64,000 nt of DNA from Caprella mutica (taxonomy: Eukaryota > Arthropoda > Malacostraca > Amphipoda > Caprellidae), in assembly GCA_947561585.1 (NCBI GenBank), contig CANNZV010002540.1, positions 30,078 to 94,077 of the forward strand, in the 5' to 3' direction. This document shows positions 1-13,725 of the stretch, piece by piece; within the stretch, counting starts at the first letter, position 1; the number at the start of each line of letters is the position of its first letter. Both the position numbers and the translations under genes were made by a program. Under the pieces are notes generated by a model. That model was given only the letters and a program-made list of their open reading frames with translations, searched no databases and was not told the DNA's origin.

Positions 1-3000
1 CAGGGCCGTAGAGTGCTATCTGTATATGTGGTCAGCATACTGTCAGATACGTAAAATTATCTTTGTCTCTGTGGTCAGCATAATGTCAGGGCCGTAGATT
101 ATTACCTGATTGTGTTTTCAGCATACTGTCATGGTCGTTGAGTAATCTATGTACATGTGGTCAGCATACTATCAGGATCGTAGAGTATTCTATGTCTATG
201 TGGACCCCATACTGTTAGGGATGTAGAATTTTTTATGTCTACGTGGTCATCATACTGTCAGGGACACAAATTATTAACTGACTGTGTTGTCAGCATATTG
301 TCAGGGACGTAAAGTTTTCTCTGTCGATGTGGTCACAATTTTGTTAGGGAAGTAGAGTATTCTATGTCAATGTGGTCATCATACTGTCAAGGACGTAAAT
401 TAATAACTGTTTGTGAGATCAGCATACTGTCAGGACCGTAGAACATTCTGTGTCTATGTAGTCAGCATACTGTGATGGCCATTGAGTATCCTATGTCTAG
501 ACGGTCATCATACTGCCAAGGCCGTAGAGTTTTTTCCGTCTATTTTGTCAGAATACAGTCTGGAAGGTAGAGTACCCTCTTTCAGGAATATGTATATGCA
601 TATTTTCAGGGACTTAGAGTCTTCCCTGTATATGTGGTCAGCATACTATAAGGAACGTAGAGTAAATTGTGTCCTTGTGGTAGCAAACTGTTCAGAACAT
701 ATAGTGTTCTCTGTCTATGTGGTCAGCATAGTGTCAGGCACTTAGAGTTTTCTCTGAATATATGATCAGCATACATTAAGGCACTTGTACTATTTCTCTG
801 TATATGTGGTCAGCATATTGTTTAGGGCGTAGAGTATTTTTTGTCTATGTGGTAGCATACTGTCAGAGACGTAGAGTATTATCTGTATATGCGGTCAGCA
901 TTCATGAAGGGACATAAATTATTTCCTGGTTGTGTTGTTACCATACTTTTGGGACGTAGAGTATTTTATGTAAATGTGGTCACCATACTGTTAGGGACTC
1001 AGAGTATTCTATGTATATGTTGTCATCAAACTGTCAGGGACGTTGATTATTACTTGACTGTGTTGTCATTATATTTACAGGGTCGTAGAGTATTCTCTGT
1101 CTGTGTGGTCACCATACTGATTAGGGTTTGGAGTATACTATGTCTATGGGGTCTTCATACTGTCAGGGACGTGAATTATTACCTGACTGTGTGGTCAGCA
1201 TACGGTTAGAGACGTAGAGCATTCTCTGTCTATGTAGTCACTGATGGACATAGAGTAACCTATGTCTATGGGGTCAGCATACTGTCAAGAACGTAGAGTT
1301 TTCTTTGTCTAAATGGTCAGCATTTTGTCAAAGAGTAGAGTATTCTATGTCTATGTGGTCAGCATACTATCAGGAAACTAGAGTACCCCATGTCTATGTG
1401 GACCCCATAGTGTTAGGGACATAGACCTTTCTAAGTCTTTGTGGTCATCATACTGTCGGGGACATAGATTATTAACTGACTGTGTTGTCAGCATGTTGTC
1501 AGGCATTTAGATTATTCTCTGAAAATGAGATCAGCATACATCAGTCACTTAGATTATTTCTTTGTTTATGTGGTCAGCATACTGTCAGATACGTAAAATA
1601 TTCTTTGTGTCTGTGGTCAGCATACTGTCAGGAACGTAGAGTATTCTCTGTATATATGGTCAGCATACTGTCAAATACGTAAAATATTCTTCGTCTCTGT
1701 GGTAAAGCATATTATCAGAAACATAAAGTATTCTATGTCTATGTGGTCACCTTACTGTTAAGGACGTAGAGCTTCCTATGTATATGTGGTCATCATACTG
1801 TCAGGGACGTAGATTATTAAATAAATATTGTCAGCATACTGTCAGGTTCGTAAATATTCTCTGTCTATGTGGTCACCATGCTGTTAGAGACGTTGAGTAT
1901 TTTCTGTATATGTGGTCAGCATACTGTCAGAAACGTAAAATATTCTTTGTTTCCGTGGTCAGCATACTGTCAGGGGCGTAGTGTTTTCTGTCTATGTTGT
2001 CCGAATACAGTCAGGGATGCAGAGTATTCTGTATCAAGAATGTATATCATCGAACAGTCAGGACGTAGTGTATTCTTCGTCAATGTAGTCAACATACTGT
2101 CATGCACGTAAAGTATCAACTTTCTTTGTGGTAAGCATACTGCCATGGATGTAGGGTACTCTCTGTCAGAATATATATCAGCATACTGTCAGGGACGTAA
2201 AGTATTTTCTCTCAGGAATATGTATCTGCATATTTTCAAGGACTTAAAGTATTCTTAATCTTTGTGGTCAGCAAAATATCAGGAACATAGAGTATTTTTG
2301 TCTTTGTGGTAGCATACTGTTATGAACATAGAGAATTCACTGTCTATTTTGTCACCATACTGATAGGGATGTAGAGTATTTTAATTTATGTGGTCATCAT
2401 ACTGTAAGGGACGTAGATTATCAACTGACTGTTTGGTCAGCATACTGTCAGAGCCGTAGAATATTCTCTGTCTATGTAGTCAGAATACTGTGATGGACAT
2501 AGAGTATCCTCTGTCTATTTGGACAGAATACAGTCAGAAACGCAGTGTATTCTATTTCAAGAATGTATTCATCGCACTCTCAGGGACGTAGAGTATTCTT
2601 TGTCTATGTACTCAGCATACTATCATAAACGTGAAGTATTACCTTTCTATGCGGCTAGCATACTGCATGGACGTAGGGTATTCTCTGTCAAAATATATAT
2701 CAGCATCCTGTCAGGGACGTGAAATATTCCCTCTCAGGAATATATATCTGCATATTTTCAAGGACATAAAGTATTCTCTATATGGTAGCATGCTAGTGAG
2801 AACAAAGAGTATTCTCTGTCAATGCGGTCAACATACTGTCTGGGCCGTAGAGAATTCTATGTATATGTGGTCATCATACTGTCAGGGACGTAGAGTAATT
2901 TTTGTGTATGAGGTAGCATACTGTTTAGAACATAGAGTATTCTTTGTCTATGTGGTCAGCATACTGTCTGAAAGGTAGAGTATTCTCTGTACATGTGGTC

Positions 3001-6000
3001 AGCATACTGTCAGATACGTATAATATTCTTTATCTCTGTGGTCAGCATACTGTCAGTATACGTAAAATATTCTTCGTCTCTGTGGTCAGCATATTATCAG
3101 GAACGTAGAGTATTCTAAGTCTATGTGGTCACCTTACTGTTGGGGACGTAGAGTATTCTATGTATATGTGGTCATCATACTGTCAGGAACGTAGATTATT
3201 AATTGACTGTGTTGTCAGCATACTGTCAGGGTCGTAGAGTATTCTCTGTCAATGTGGTCACCATACTGTTTGGGATGATGAGTATTCTATGTCTATTTGG
3301 TCATCATACTGTCAGGGACATAGATTATTAACTGACTTTGTGGCCAGCTTACTGCAGGGACACAAGAATATTCTCTATCTATGTAGTCAGAATACGGTGA
3401 TGGACATAGAGTATCTTATGCCTATGTGGTCAGCATACTGTAAAGGTCGGAGTGTTTTCTGTCTATTTGGACAGAATACAGTCAGAAACGCAGTGAATTC
3501 TATTTCAAGAATTTATTCATCACACTCTCAGGGACGTAGAGTAGTCTTTGTCTATGTACTCGGCATACTATCATAAACGTGAAGTAGTACCTTTCTATGC
3601 GGTTAACATACTGCCATGGACGTAGAGTATTCTCTGTCAAAATATATATCAGCATACTGTCAAGGACGTTAAGTATTCTCTCTCAGGAATATATATCTGC
3701 ATATTTTCAAGGACATAAAGTATTCTCTATCTATGTGGTCAGCATTCTATTAAGAACGTAGAGTATTTTGGTCTAAATGGTAGCATGCTAGTGAGAACAA
3801 AGAGTATTCTCTGTCAATGCGGTCAGCATACTGTCTGGGCCATAGAGAATTCTATGTATATGTGGTCATCATACTGTCAGGGACGTAGATTATTAAATGA
3901 CTGTGTTGTCAGCATACTGTCAGGGTTGTAGAGTATTCTCTGTCAATGTGGTCACCATACTGTTTGGGATGATGAGTATTCTATGTCTATTTGGTCATCA
4001 TACTGTCAGAGACATAGATTATTAACTGACTTTGTGGCAAGCTTACTGTTAGGGACACAAGAATATTCTCTATCTATGTAGTCAGAATACGGTGATGGAC
4101 ATAGAGTATCTTATGCCTATGTGGTCAGCATACTGTAAACGTCGGAGTGTTTTCTGTCTATTTGGACAGAATACAGTCAGAAACGCAGTGAATTCTATTT
4201 CAAGAATTTATTCATCACACTCTCAGGGACGTAGAGTAGTCTTTGTCTATGTACTAAGCATACTATCATAAACGTGAAGTATTACCTTTCTATGCGGTTA
4301 ACATACTGCCATGGACGTAGAGTATTCTCTGTCAAAATATATATCAGCATACTGTCAAGGACGTTAAGTATTCTCTCTCAGGAATATATATCTGCATATT
4401 TTCAAGGACATAAAGTATTCTCTATCTATGTGGTCAGCATTCTATTAAGAACGTAGAGTATTTTTGTCTAAATGGAAGCATGCTAGTGAGAACAAAGAGT
4501 ATTCTCTGTCAATGCGGTCAGCATACTGTCTGGGCCGTAGAGAATTCTATATATATGTGGTCATCATACTGTCAGGGACGTAGATTATTAAATGACTGTG
4601 TTGTCAGCATACTGTCAGGGTCGTAGAGTATTCTCTGTCAATGTGGTCACCATACTGTTTGGGACGTTGAGTATTCTATGTCTATTTGGTCATCATACTG
4701 TCAGGGACATAGATTATAAACTGACTTTGTGGCCAGCTTACTGTCAGGGACACAAGAATATTCTTAATCTATGTAGTCAGAATACGGTGATGGACATAGA
4801 GTATCTTATGCCTATGTGGTCAGCATACTGTAAAGGTCGGAGTGTTTTCTGTCTATTAGGTCAGAATACAGTTAGGGACGTAGAGTATTCTATTTCAGGA
4901 ATGTATGTATATCATCACATTGTCAGCATACTGTCAAGGTCGTTGAGTATTCTTTGTCTATGTAGTCAGAATACTGTGATGGTTATAGAGTATACTATGT
5001 TCATGTGGTCAGCATATTGTCAAGGGTTGACTTTTTTCTGTCTATTTGGTCAGAACACAATCAGGGCCGTAGAGTATTATATTTCAGGAATGTATATCAT
5101 CACACTGTCAGGGACGTGGTGTATTCTTTGTCTTGTTACTCAGCATACATCATGCACGTAAAGTAATACCTTTTTATGTGGTCAGCATTCTGCCATGGAC
5201 GTATGGTATTCTCTGTCAGAATATATATCAGAATACTGTTAGGGATGTGAAGTATTCTCTCACAGGAATAAATATCCACTTATTTTCAAGGACATAAAGT
5301 ATTCTCTATCTATGTGGTCAGCATACTATCAAGGACGTAGAGTATTTTTGTCCATGTTGTAGCATACTGTTAAGAACATAGAGAATTCTCTGTCTATGTG
5401 GTCAGCATACTGTCAGGGGCGTAGAGTATTCTCTGTATATGTGGTCAGCATACTGTCAGAAACGTACATATTCTTTGTCTCTGTGGTCAGCATGCTGTCA
5501 TGGCTGTAAAGTATTTTCTGTCTTTGTGGTCCGAATACAGTCAGGAACGCAGAGTATTCTGTATCAGGAATAAATATCATCAAACAGTCAGGACGTAGAG
5601 TGTTCTCAGTATATGTGGTCAGCATACTGTCAGACACGTAGAATATTCTATCTTTGTGGTCAGTATACTGTCAGGGGCGTCGAGTATTCTCTGTATATCT
5701 GGTCACCATACAGTCAGGCCCTTAAAGTTTTCTCTGTCTATGTGGTCAGCATTTTGTCAAGGGAAAAGTATTCCCGCAATATGTGGTCAACATACTGTGA
5801 GGAATGTAGAGTATTCTATGTCTGTGTGGTCAGCATACTGTCAAGGTAATAGAGTATTTTGTCTATTTGGTAGCATACTGTTAAGAACATAGAGTATTCT
5901 CTGTCTATTTGGTCAGTATATTGCCAGGTACAAATAATGCTCTCTGTTTATGTGGTATGCTAGGGGTATAGAGTAATCTATAACTATGTGGTCAGCATAC

Positions 6001-7372
6001 TGTCTTGTACGTTGAATTTTCCCTGTCGATGTGGTCCGAAAACAGTCAAGGACGCAGAGTATTCTGTATCAGGAATGTATATCATAACAGTCAGGACGTA
6101 GTGTATTCTTTTTCAATGTAGTCAACATACTGTGATGCACGTAAAGTATTAATTTTCTATGTGGTCAGCATACTGCCATGGATGTAGGGAATTCTCGGCA
6201 AGAATACGTATCAGCATTGTGTCAGAGACATAAAGTATTCTCTCAGGAATATATATCCGCATTTTTTCAAGGACGTGAAGTAGAGAATCTCTATCTATGT
6301 GCTCAGCATACCATCAGGGCCGTAGAGCATTCTCGTCAATGTGGTAGCCTACTGTCAAGAAATGGAGTATTAATCATACTATCATGGACGTAGAGTATAT
6401 TTTGTTTATATGGCAGCATACTGGTGAGAACATAGAGTATTCTTTGTCTATGTGGTCAACATACTGTTAGGGAGAATATCCTAAGTCCATGTGGGAAATA
6501 GAGTTTTCTCTGTCTATGTGGTCAGAATATGGTGAAGGCCATAGAATATTCTATGTCAGGAATGTATATCATCATACTGTCAGGGACGTAATGTATTCTT
6601 TGTCTATGTAGTCAGCATACTGTCATGCACGTAAAGTTTTAATTTTCTATGTGGTAAGCATACTGTCATGGATGTAGGGTATTCACTGTCAGGAATGTAT
6701 TTCAGTATTCTGTCAGGGACGTAAATTATTCCCTCTCTGGAATATATATCCGCATATTTACAGGGACGTAGAGTACTCTCTATTTATGTGGTCAGCATAC
6801 TATCAGGGACGTAGAGTATTCTCTGTCAGGAATGTATATAATCATACTGTCAGGGACGTAGTGTATTCTTTGTCTATGTAGTGAGCATGCTGTCATGGAA
6901 GTAGATTATTAACTTTCTATGTGGTCAGCATACTGTCATGTGCGTAGGGTATTCTCTGTCAGGAATATATATCCTCATATATCCAGGGACGTAAAGTATT
7001 CTCTATCTATGTGGTCAGCATATTCTCAGGGACGTAAAGTATTCCCAGTGTATTTCGTCGGAATACTGTCAGGAACGTAAAGTATTCTCACTCAGAAATA
7101 TATATCCGCATATTCTCAGGGACGTAGAGTATTCTCTATCTATGTGGTCAGAATACTATCAAGGACGTAGAGTGTCCTCTGTTTACGTGGTCAGCATACT
7201 TTCAGGAATGTAGAGTAATCTATGTCCATGTGGTCATCATACTGTCAGGGACGTAGAGTATTCTATGTCTATTTTGTCAGCATACTGTCTAGGTTGTAGA
7301 GTATTAACTGATAATGTGGTCAGCATACTGTAATAGAGGTAGAGTATTCTCTGTATATGTTGAGTATGCTGT
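1..7372. repeat. Degenerate 43-bp satellite array
   Basis: About 170 copies of a roughly 43-bp unit fill the left end without interruption. A typical core is GGTCAGCATACTGTCAGG followed by GACGTAGAGTATTCTCTG. A second variant with GGAATATATATC and GCATATTTTCAAGGAC is interspersed. Copies differ by many substitutions and small indels, so the array is old. Because 43 is not a multiple of three, reading frames cycle through the array and give chance open frames up to 189 codons (4592-5161) on both strands. These share repeat-derived peptides and are not genes. The array probably continues left of the window. It stops abruptly near 7372, about 710 bp before the first exon of pseudogene A. Confidence 0.95.
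3150..4860. repeat. 695-bp higher-order repeat inside the satellite
   Basis: A block of about 16 monomers is itself repeated with a period near 695 bp. One landmark (TCAATGTGGTCACCATACTG followed by TTTGGGA) falls at 3249, 3943 and 4638. Another landmark with GGACAGAATACAGTCAGAAA falls at 3469 and 4164. The third copy is partial. Copies within this block are far more alike than random monomers in the array, which indicates recent local amplification on an older satellite. Confidence 0.8.
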
Positions 7373-8084
7373 ACTTGGGAAAAAAAAATTTCCCCAAGCC
7401 CGACAAATCTATGTATTTAAAAGCCTAAAGCTTTTACAATTTTAAAGCTACGGCATTGGGTTATTTGCATTCAATTTTTCAGGAAATTCTCTAGAGTCAT
7501 CTTTCCTTGTTTTTTTGTATTATCAGATTAGTTTCAGAGATGTTGAATTTTGAAAAAATAAATGAATTATTTTTATCACGAAAAAATCAATGTTCCGAAA
7601 ACCAATTTGGAAATATAAAAATAAGGACAGACAGCTCTAGAGAATTCGATGGAGAAAAGAATGAAAAAAACCTCAATGCCGTAGTTTCAAAATTGTAGGA
7701 GCATTAGGCTTTTTTGGAAAGATAATGAAATTCGAATGACTGGTTTTCTATGGGTCTAATCGAAAAAGAATCATAAAAGACAAAAACAATAGAGGATTCA
7801 ATTTTATATACGGGACTAGGTTTCAGAACCGTAGCTTCATTATTAAAAATATTTTCAAAAACCAAGTACGGTTCATTTAATTTGACGTTTGGTAAACATA
7901 TAAAAGGAAAAAAATTATTTTTTGTCACAATTAAATAAGTGTTCACAATAAGCTGTTTTCTTTATATGACCGAAATGAAACTATATGGATATAACAGTGA
8001 AGGGAATTCCTGTTCGAAGTTTTAATCAAACTTTATCCGTTAATTCAGTTAAGAAATATCTCTTCCTCTTTTCTCCAACTTCAG
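7373..8084. other. Non-coding stretch upstream of pseudogene A
   Basis: AT-rich sequence between the satellite edge and the first recognisable exon of copy A. The last 100 bases or so (from the ACAGTGAAGGG motif near 8000) resemble the end of intron 4 in gene B, so this is probably remnant intron 4. Short open frames here (for example 7507-7698) have no recognisable homology and I do not call them genes. Confidence 0.6.
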
Positions 8085-10938
8085 GTTTGGGACATCTGTC
8101 GGTTTTCGTATCGGTGTGGTGGGTTTCATTGTCTCGGGGTTCGTAATATTAGCAACTGTGAACATCTACATGTACATCATCTTGAGAACGATGGTGATGT
8201 TTCTCTGTGGGCCTTTATCCTTTATCTTTTATCCTTTGTAATAGGTGTGTAACTATGTAATCAATCATAAGTCAGGGATTCGTCTCTCATTCTCTGAGGA
8301 ATGTTTGAAAATTGAAGTAAGGTATTTTTTTTCAATGATGCTACTATGCAATAAAAATAATGTCAGCTTTATCTTTTTGCACCGTACTTCTGAAATACTT
8401 TCTCATGTATTCTTTATCTTAAACCTTCACTAGTCGACTTCCAATTACGTGTTACCTTTAAAAATCTACATAGACCAATTAGAAACCGTCATTGCTCGGC
8501 TTGCATTTACTTGTCACCCTTGTAGACCAATTATAGGGTATCACTTTATAATTGTTATTGGATAATAATAAAATCCATGCACGTAGGCCAATTTTTTATA
8601 ACATTACTCTACCTTAGACAGCCATGGAAGTATGTTCTGTACGGCACCAGTCTTTGGAAGGCACTCTCTTCACAGTTCCCAATGCTGCTGGTTATATGAT
8701 GACTACTGTCATAACTTACTTCTTCAGATACTGGCGATACCTCCAGATCGCCCTCACAGTCCCTGCATTGACCAGTTGTTTAAATTTCTTTATTATTATT
8801 ATTTAATGTGTCTATGAAGAGTTGTTTGCCCATTTGTCATTCTTAAATATAATTTTTTCACACTTTTTTAAGTTTGGTACCAGAAACTCCACGTTGGCTT
8901 TGTGTTCAGGGAAAATTCGAAGAGTGCATTAAGATAATGAAAAAATTCTCACCGAAGAAAACTGATGACATGCCGACTGATGTTCAGTAGCTGAAAATGA
9001 TGAAAAAATTGAATTACAATGTAAGATTTTCATTACTTCTGAAATTATTAGTTCATCCTAAAAATGAAATTATACAACTAATTCTATAACATTACCATCC
9101 AATGGGCAAGCTTTCAATCTGTCTCAGTGGGTGAACAAATGGCTGAAGCCACAGTTTATCTGGATGGCGCCGATCATTTTCTTTGCGTGGTTTTCTATTT
9201 GCATCGTATACTATGGAATATCGCTTAGGGACTCAATCTTAGGGTAAATATTATTTTTGTTTGCAAGGATTGACTTCCAAAATTTAGACACTTCTATTCT
9301 TTAGAGCAGGGTATTTCTAATATTCTAATATTTGGTCTAGGGCCACAGAACTTCATTTTTAACTGGAAGAGTTGAACTTTTTAAACTTCTCTCTCAGATT
9401 GAACGAGTACGTGTTTATCTTTGTAGGCGGAGCTCTAGAAATAGTTGCATACCTCTGTCTCTGGCCCTCAATCACTTACTTCGATCGAAGACCTGTTCTA
9501 ATTGTAACTTTCTTCGTGGGAGCTCTCAGCATATTAGGAGTGATTTTAATGTAAATAATGAAGTACCAAGGTAAAGATTTACGCTCACGGGAACTCAAAA
9601 ATGCTTAAAAGTCCAAATAAATAAACTGGTTCAAGCCTCGAGCGAGAGAAGTTGCATTGAAGTCCACGGCGATTTTGTGGTAAACTGGTTGCAGAAATCA
9701 CGGTGTTAACAAAACTAAAAACTATCGCATGCTGAAAGAAAATTTCATAACAAAATCATTTGAAATGTTGAAACGTTATGACTCATGAGCTAACTTTTTT
9801 GCATGTTTTTAGAATCTTTTTTTGCTTTAATTACTCTTCTCTCAGAGTCTAGGTGCATATGTACATGGATATACCCCTTTTACCTTTCTGAGGATTATTT
9901 ATATAGTCTTTTGTAATTAATTTACCTTTTGACTTCAGCAATGTAGTCGTTGGTTCCAAATAATACGATAATTCTTCCTCTAAATGAATATTTCAAAACA
10001 TTCTACAGGCGTATGGTTCTCCATCTTTTCGCACAGCGGTAATTTCATGACGACAGCAGCCATCCATCTGATTTTCATAGTAACAGGAGAGCTCTACCCA
10101 ACTCATCTCAAGTCATTGATCATAGGAGAGTCAAGTTTCTTTGCCAGATTCGGATCTATGATTTCTCCTTATACTGTTCTTATTTTCGTGAGTTAATATT
10201 AATCATACTGTGCAAAATTTCTTTCTTTGCAAAATTAGGCCAAATAATTTAATTAGGATGCTCTCATTAGCATTGGCATCGAATTGAAGTTGATAACTTG
10301 GTTCCTGGAGCCACTTTCCAGTTTATTTCATCTTTCAAAGTCTCTAGTGGATATTTTCCTATTTGAGTAACCGATATGGTCTTACATCTAAAGTAGACGT
10401 CAAATTATTAATTTGAAATATTCTGAACCCACATCGTGATTTCAGTTCTTAAATTTATAACAGGGTGATCTAGAGTGGGGCTCAGATGCTATCTTTTGTT
10501 CCTTCGCCCTTGTGTCCGCTTTTCTGGCTAGTTTCTTGCCTGAGACAAAGAATAGAAAACTGGACTCTATTTCTTCAGAGCGACAGAAGGAGGAAGATGT
10601 TGTGGAGAAGAACAGAAGTCGCTAGATATTGTAATACAAATCATGATATCAAGACACTCAGAAACTCATCTCTACCCTCATTGATTTTCTTGTTTAGTTT
10701 CATATTTATTGTATTCCTTTGTTAATTAAAATTGAAATTCATTCTTGTTGGCTGATGTAGCATTATAAATACGACAATTATTTTCTTTATAGTCTAATGT
10801 CACCTTCTTATACTGTGATAATAACTTTTTTCATTTCAAATGACAAATAAATAGAATCAATATCTATTAAAATGTATACCTAGTCAAAAATGATTATATT
10901 TCCTAATTTCAGTGATGATAAGTGATGGTGAAAAATGA
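8085..10938 (+). pseudogene. SLC22 organic cation transporter-like pseudogene (copy A)
   Basis: Eight exon remnants match exons 5-12 of gene B in order: 8085-8244, 8622-8790, 8873-9020, about 9095-9243, 9398-9570, 10009-10187, 10464-10614 and 10913-10938. Family motifs remain, such as PETPRWL, GELYPT and LPETKNRKL. Independent lesions show it is dead. The exon 5 homolog is 160 bp against 155 in B, a frameshift. It also reads FGTS where B has FGRS, breaking the MFS GR motif. The exon 6 donor is lost at 8791. An in-frame TAG lies at 8988 in exon 7. The acceptor and first codons of exon 8 are deleted near 9095. A CAA-to-TAA stop sits at 9552 in exon 9. The exon 11 donor GT has become GA at 10615. 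Exons 1-4 are absent here and may lie left of the window, beyond the satellite. Residual transcription cannot be judged. Confidence 0.93.
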
Positions 10939-11052
10939 TGAGCAGGATGGATTATAATGTCATTGCACTGTCACAGTACAAATTTACAATGGCATTTTTG
11001 GTCACGATTTAGATAAACTTGTCTCTTTTTTATTTTATGATTTAGAAGATGG

Positions 11053-12055
11053 TTCTAGACATATTCCACCCCAGCAAGTTCAACTCCGGTATATTCCAAA
11101 CCGGTATGTTCCATCCCAGGTATATTCTTCCCGCATAAAATTCCACCCCCGTGACAATGCTAATGGATACAGAATGGCTAATCAGTGGATATAGTCACAA
11201 TGTGACAAAAAGGGACAGAAGCACCGGTAACTGCACTTATGAACGAAGAGGAAATTTAAGTGGTGATTGTTATTAAAGCCTACGAGCTTAAATAGCTTAA
11301 AAATATAAAAACTCTTAGTTGAAGAACATAACCCTATAGCACTATCTTCTAAAACTGGAAGTAGCGGTAAAAAATTGATAAACATGGTAAAAATGCGAGA
11401 AAGTCAACGCATAATTTAAACTACAACAGTCACAGGTCGAGGTCTCCTTTCACAAAAGATGACTTCAGGATAGAACCACTTGTGGCCCGTCAACAATTAG
11501 TAACAGATGTTAATTGTCCTTATATGCTAAAGTAAAAGGTTGATAACAAAACGTGTATATTATTGATTCAGGTTGCATGCAATATAACAGAAAAGCAATT
11601 ATTAGAAAATGATCATTAAAATTTTCAACCAGTTGGCATTAATTAACAGAGGAATTTCAACAAATGAAGACTAGTAACTGTGCATAATGCATAATGTTTA
11701 CATTAAGCATTTAAAATGTGTAAATTATGAGCAATATTTTCTGAACTAGGTAACATCATCTTATACTAAATATCGCTATTGAATTAGCGATAAAGAAGAT
11801 AATCTGCTTGTGGTTGCGAATCTAATTAGTATATCAACTGATAAAGAGCTTTTTACACAATCTTACTTTCTGTTGTTCGATCACATGTATATTGAATACT
11901 AAACAGCATGTGATTAGCCAACAAATGGTTTAATATAGTACAAAGTAAATGCAAGTTACTTAGTATTATATAAAATTATTAATAAATGATTAATATTAAT
12001 CACTATCCAAACCTAACTTGTAAAGTGGAGTGAATTAACGGGGGTTGAATTAACT
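11053..12055. mobile_element. Foldback-like element with inverted 15-bp arrays (i)
   Basis: The left end carries five to six degenerate units like GGTATATTCCACCCC (11053-11155). The right end (about 12028-12055) carries the reverse-oriented counterpart, AACGGGGGTTGAATT. The middle is non-coding. Sequence at 11152-11197 (starting GTGACAATGCTAATGG) matches 38698-38744 inside a second element with different terminal arrays. It interrupts AT-rich 3' flanking DNA that is shared with gene B. Ends are approximate and no target duplication was confirmed. Confidence 0.5.
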
Positions 12056-12480
12056 AGTTTTCGATTTAGATTGTCACTGCCCTTTTAGTATTATGATTTG
12101 AATTAATACTGCCATTTTTATATCATGATTTAGGTTAATAATGTTATTTTCATATTTTAATTTAGATAATTAATACTTCCATTTTATATTATAATTTAGA
12201 TTAATAAGGTCATTTTTGATATGAATAATATGATTTTTATAATAAAGCCATTTTTATATCATGTTTATATTACTAATGTCATTTTTGTATTATGATTTAA
12301 TTTAATACAGTTATTTTTATTTAAAAAATCCTTTATATAATGGAGCAAAGGTAGGTAAGCATTTTAGCACTTCCGGTGGTGGTTATTGGATGAGATAAGG
12401 TGATGATGACTAGATGTGAGTGATAAAGTTATAGTGAAGATTATTAAATATGAATTCCTTCCATCCACGCATTTGATCAT
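12056..12480. repeat. 3' flanking block duplicated downstream of gene B
   Basis: Degenerate units of about 35 bp built on ATGATTTAGATTAATAATG and TCATTTTTATATT are followed by a stretch starting GCAAAGGTAGGTAAGC. The same arrangement occurs after gene B (38157-38290 and 38945-39320). This ties the 3' flank of pseudogene A to that of B and supports duplication of a large segment. No gene is visible. Confidence 0.7.
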
Positions 12481-13725
12481 TTAAACAAATGTAACGGGAT
12501 AAAAAAGGACAATTATTTTATTTATTTTGAAACCATTTCACTCACATACTCAGAGTTAGTAACTCCCTCACCTCACAAAGCTTAGTAAGGTGAGGGAAAA
12601 TTATTGTCATGATTGTAATAAATAATTCTATTCACATTAATCAATACACCGATTGTATTCCACCATAGACTTTGTTAAACACCTTATGATCTGTCACGGT
12701 AAAATATTTCAAAAAAAGAATCGAACTAACTTGGTCTAGCTTGGTATGGATATGCATCATGCCTCATTAATTTGGAGGCCTGAACGAAATATATCGTTAT
12801 AATTCACGAATGAATAATAAAAGTTGAATGGAAATTTGTTTCTCAACTTGGCTTATTAATTTAAAAAAAAATTAGGGGTCAACATATTTATGATTCTTAA
12901 GCGGTAGCTCCTAATTGTTGCTCCTAACACCAATGATGACAGCAGAATCTTCCATACGCAACAAGTGTGAATTTTTTATCTTTCACGATTCCATATTTTG
13001 ATATCGTAATAAATTCTTCAACAGGTTATTTAATTATGATTTACATTGCATACATATTTCTCAATCAAAGTATTGAATATTATTATTCTATCTTAGTTAG
13101 ACACAGCTTCATAATTTTCCATAGGTTGTAAATGACAAGAAATTATTTTTCTCTTTCTCTTTCTCAATTTTTTTTGGTGATATAATTGAAACCTCAACTC
13201 ATTAGGTATGTGCACTTGTTTAATGATTTGCTAATTTTTCATCTTTCTCAGTAATTTTTTTTCACACGATTTCAACAAAAATTTAAATATTCTTCAGCTT
13301 TAACTAGATAGAAGTATTTCATATTGTATTATTAGAAGTTGTATATTCAAAATGTATATTCCCTTTAATCCATTACAAGTTTCCTTTCAACATTAGATCT
13401 AGTCGCCCTTGATGCTAATTTATGTAAAAAGTGGCACTATTTACCGTTTTAATAATATTCAAATTAATTTCATCAACAGTTTTAACTCTTTCAATGTAAT
13501 TGATTTTGAAAATTACTCTTCCTTATTACTCTTCTTTCTTGTCAATTTTTACACTGTCGCAGCTGTTCTTTTTACTCAAATTTCTAACCCATTCAGATTT
13601 CGAATTTGGATAATCGATGTATTTGAAAAATTATTGGGTTCCATATTCATTTTCGTGTTTTAATTATTTCAATTCTATAATTTTCAGAGTCTCCTCTTTG
13701 TATATAGGGTAAAATTGGAATCACC
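12481..13725. other. AT-rich intergenic DNA, no feature recognised
   Basis: I see no exon, RNA gene or element end here. The short open frame at 13409-13663 is low-complexity and AT-driven, with no recognisable domain. Parts align loosely with 39600-39900 downstream of gene B, as expected of the duplicated flank. Confidence 0.5.

Noticed and set aside
1..7372. About 20 open frames on both strands in the left 7.4 kb, up to 189 codons
   Set aside because: They repeat the same peptides in shifting frames because the 43-bp unit is not a multiple of three. No start context, splice pattern or domain.
7507..7698. 63-codon open frame upstream of pseudogene A
   Set aside because: AT-driven, no domain, lies in probable remnant intron.
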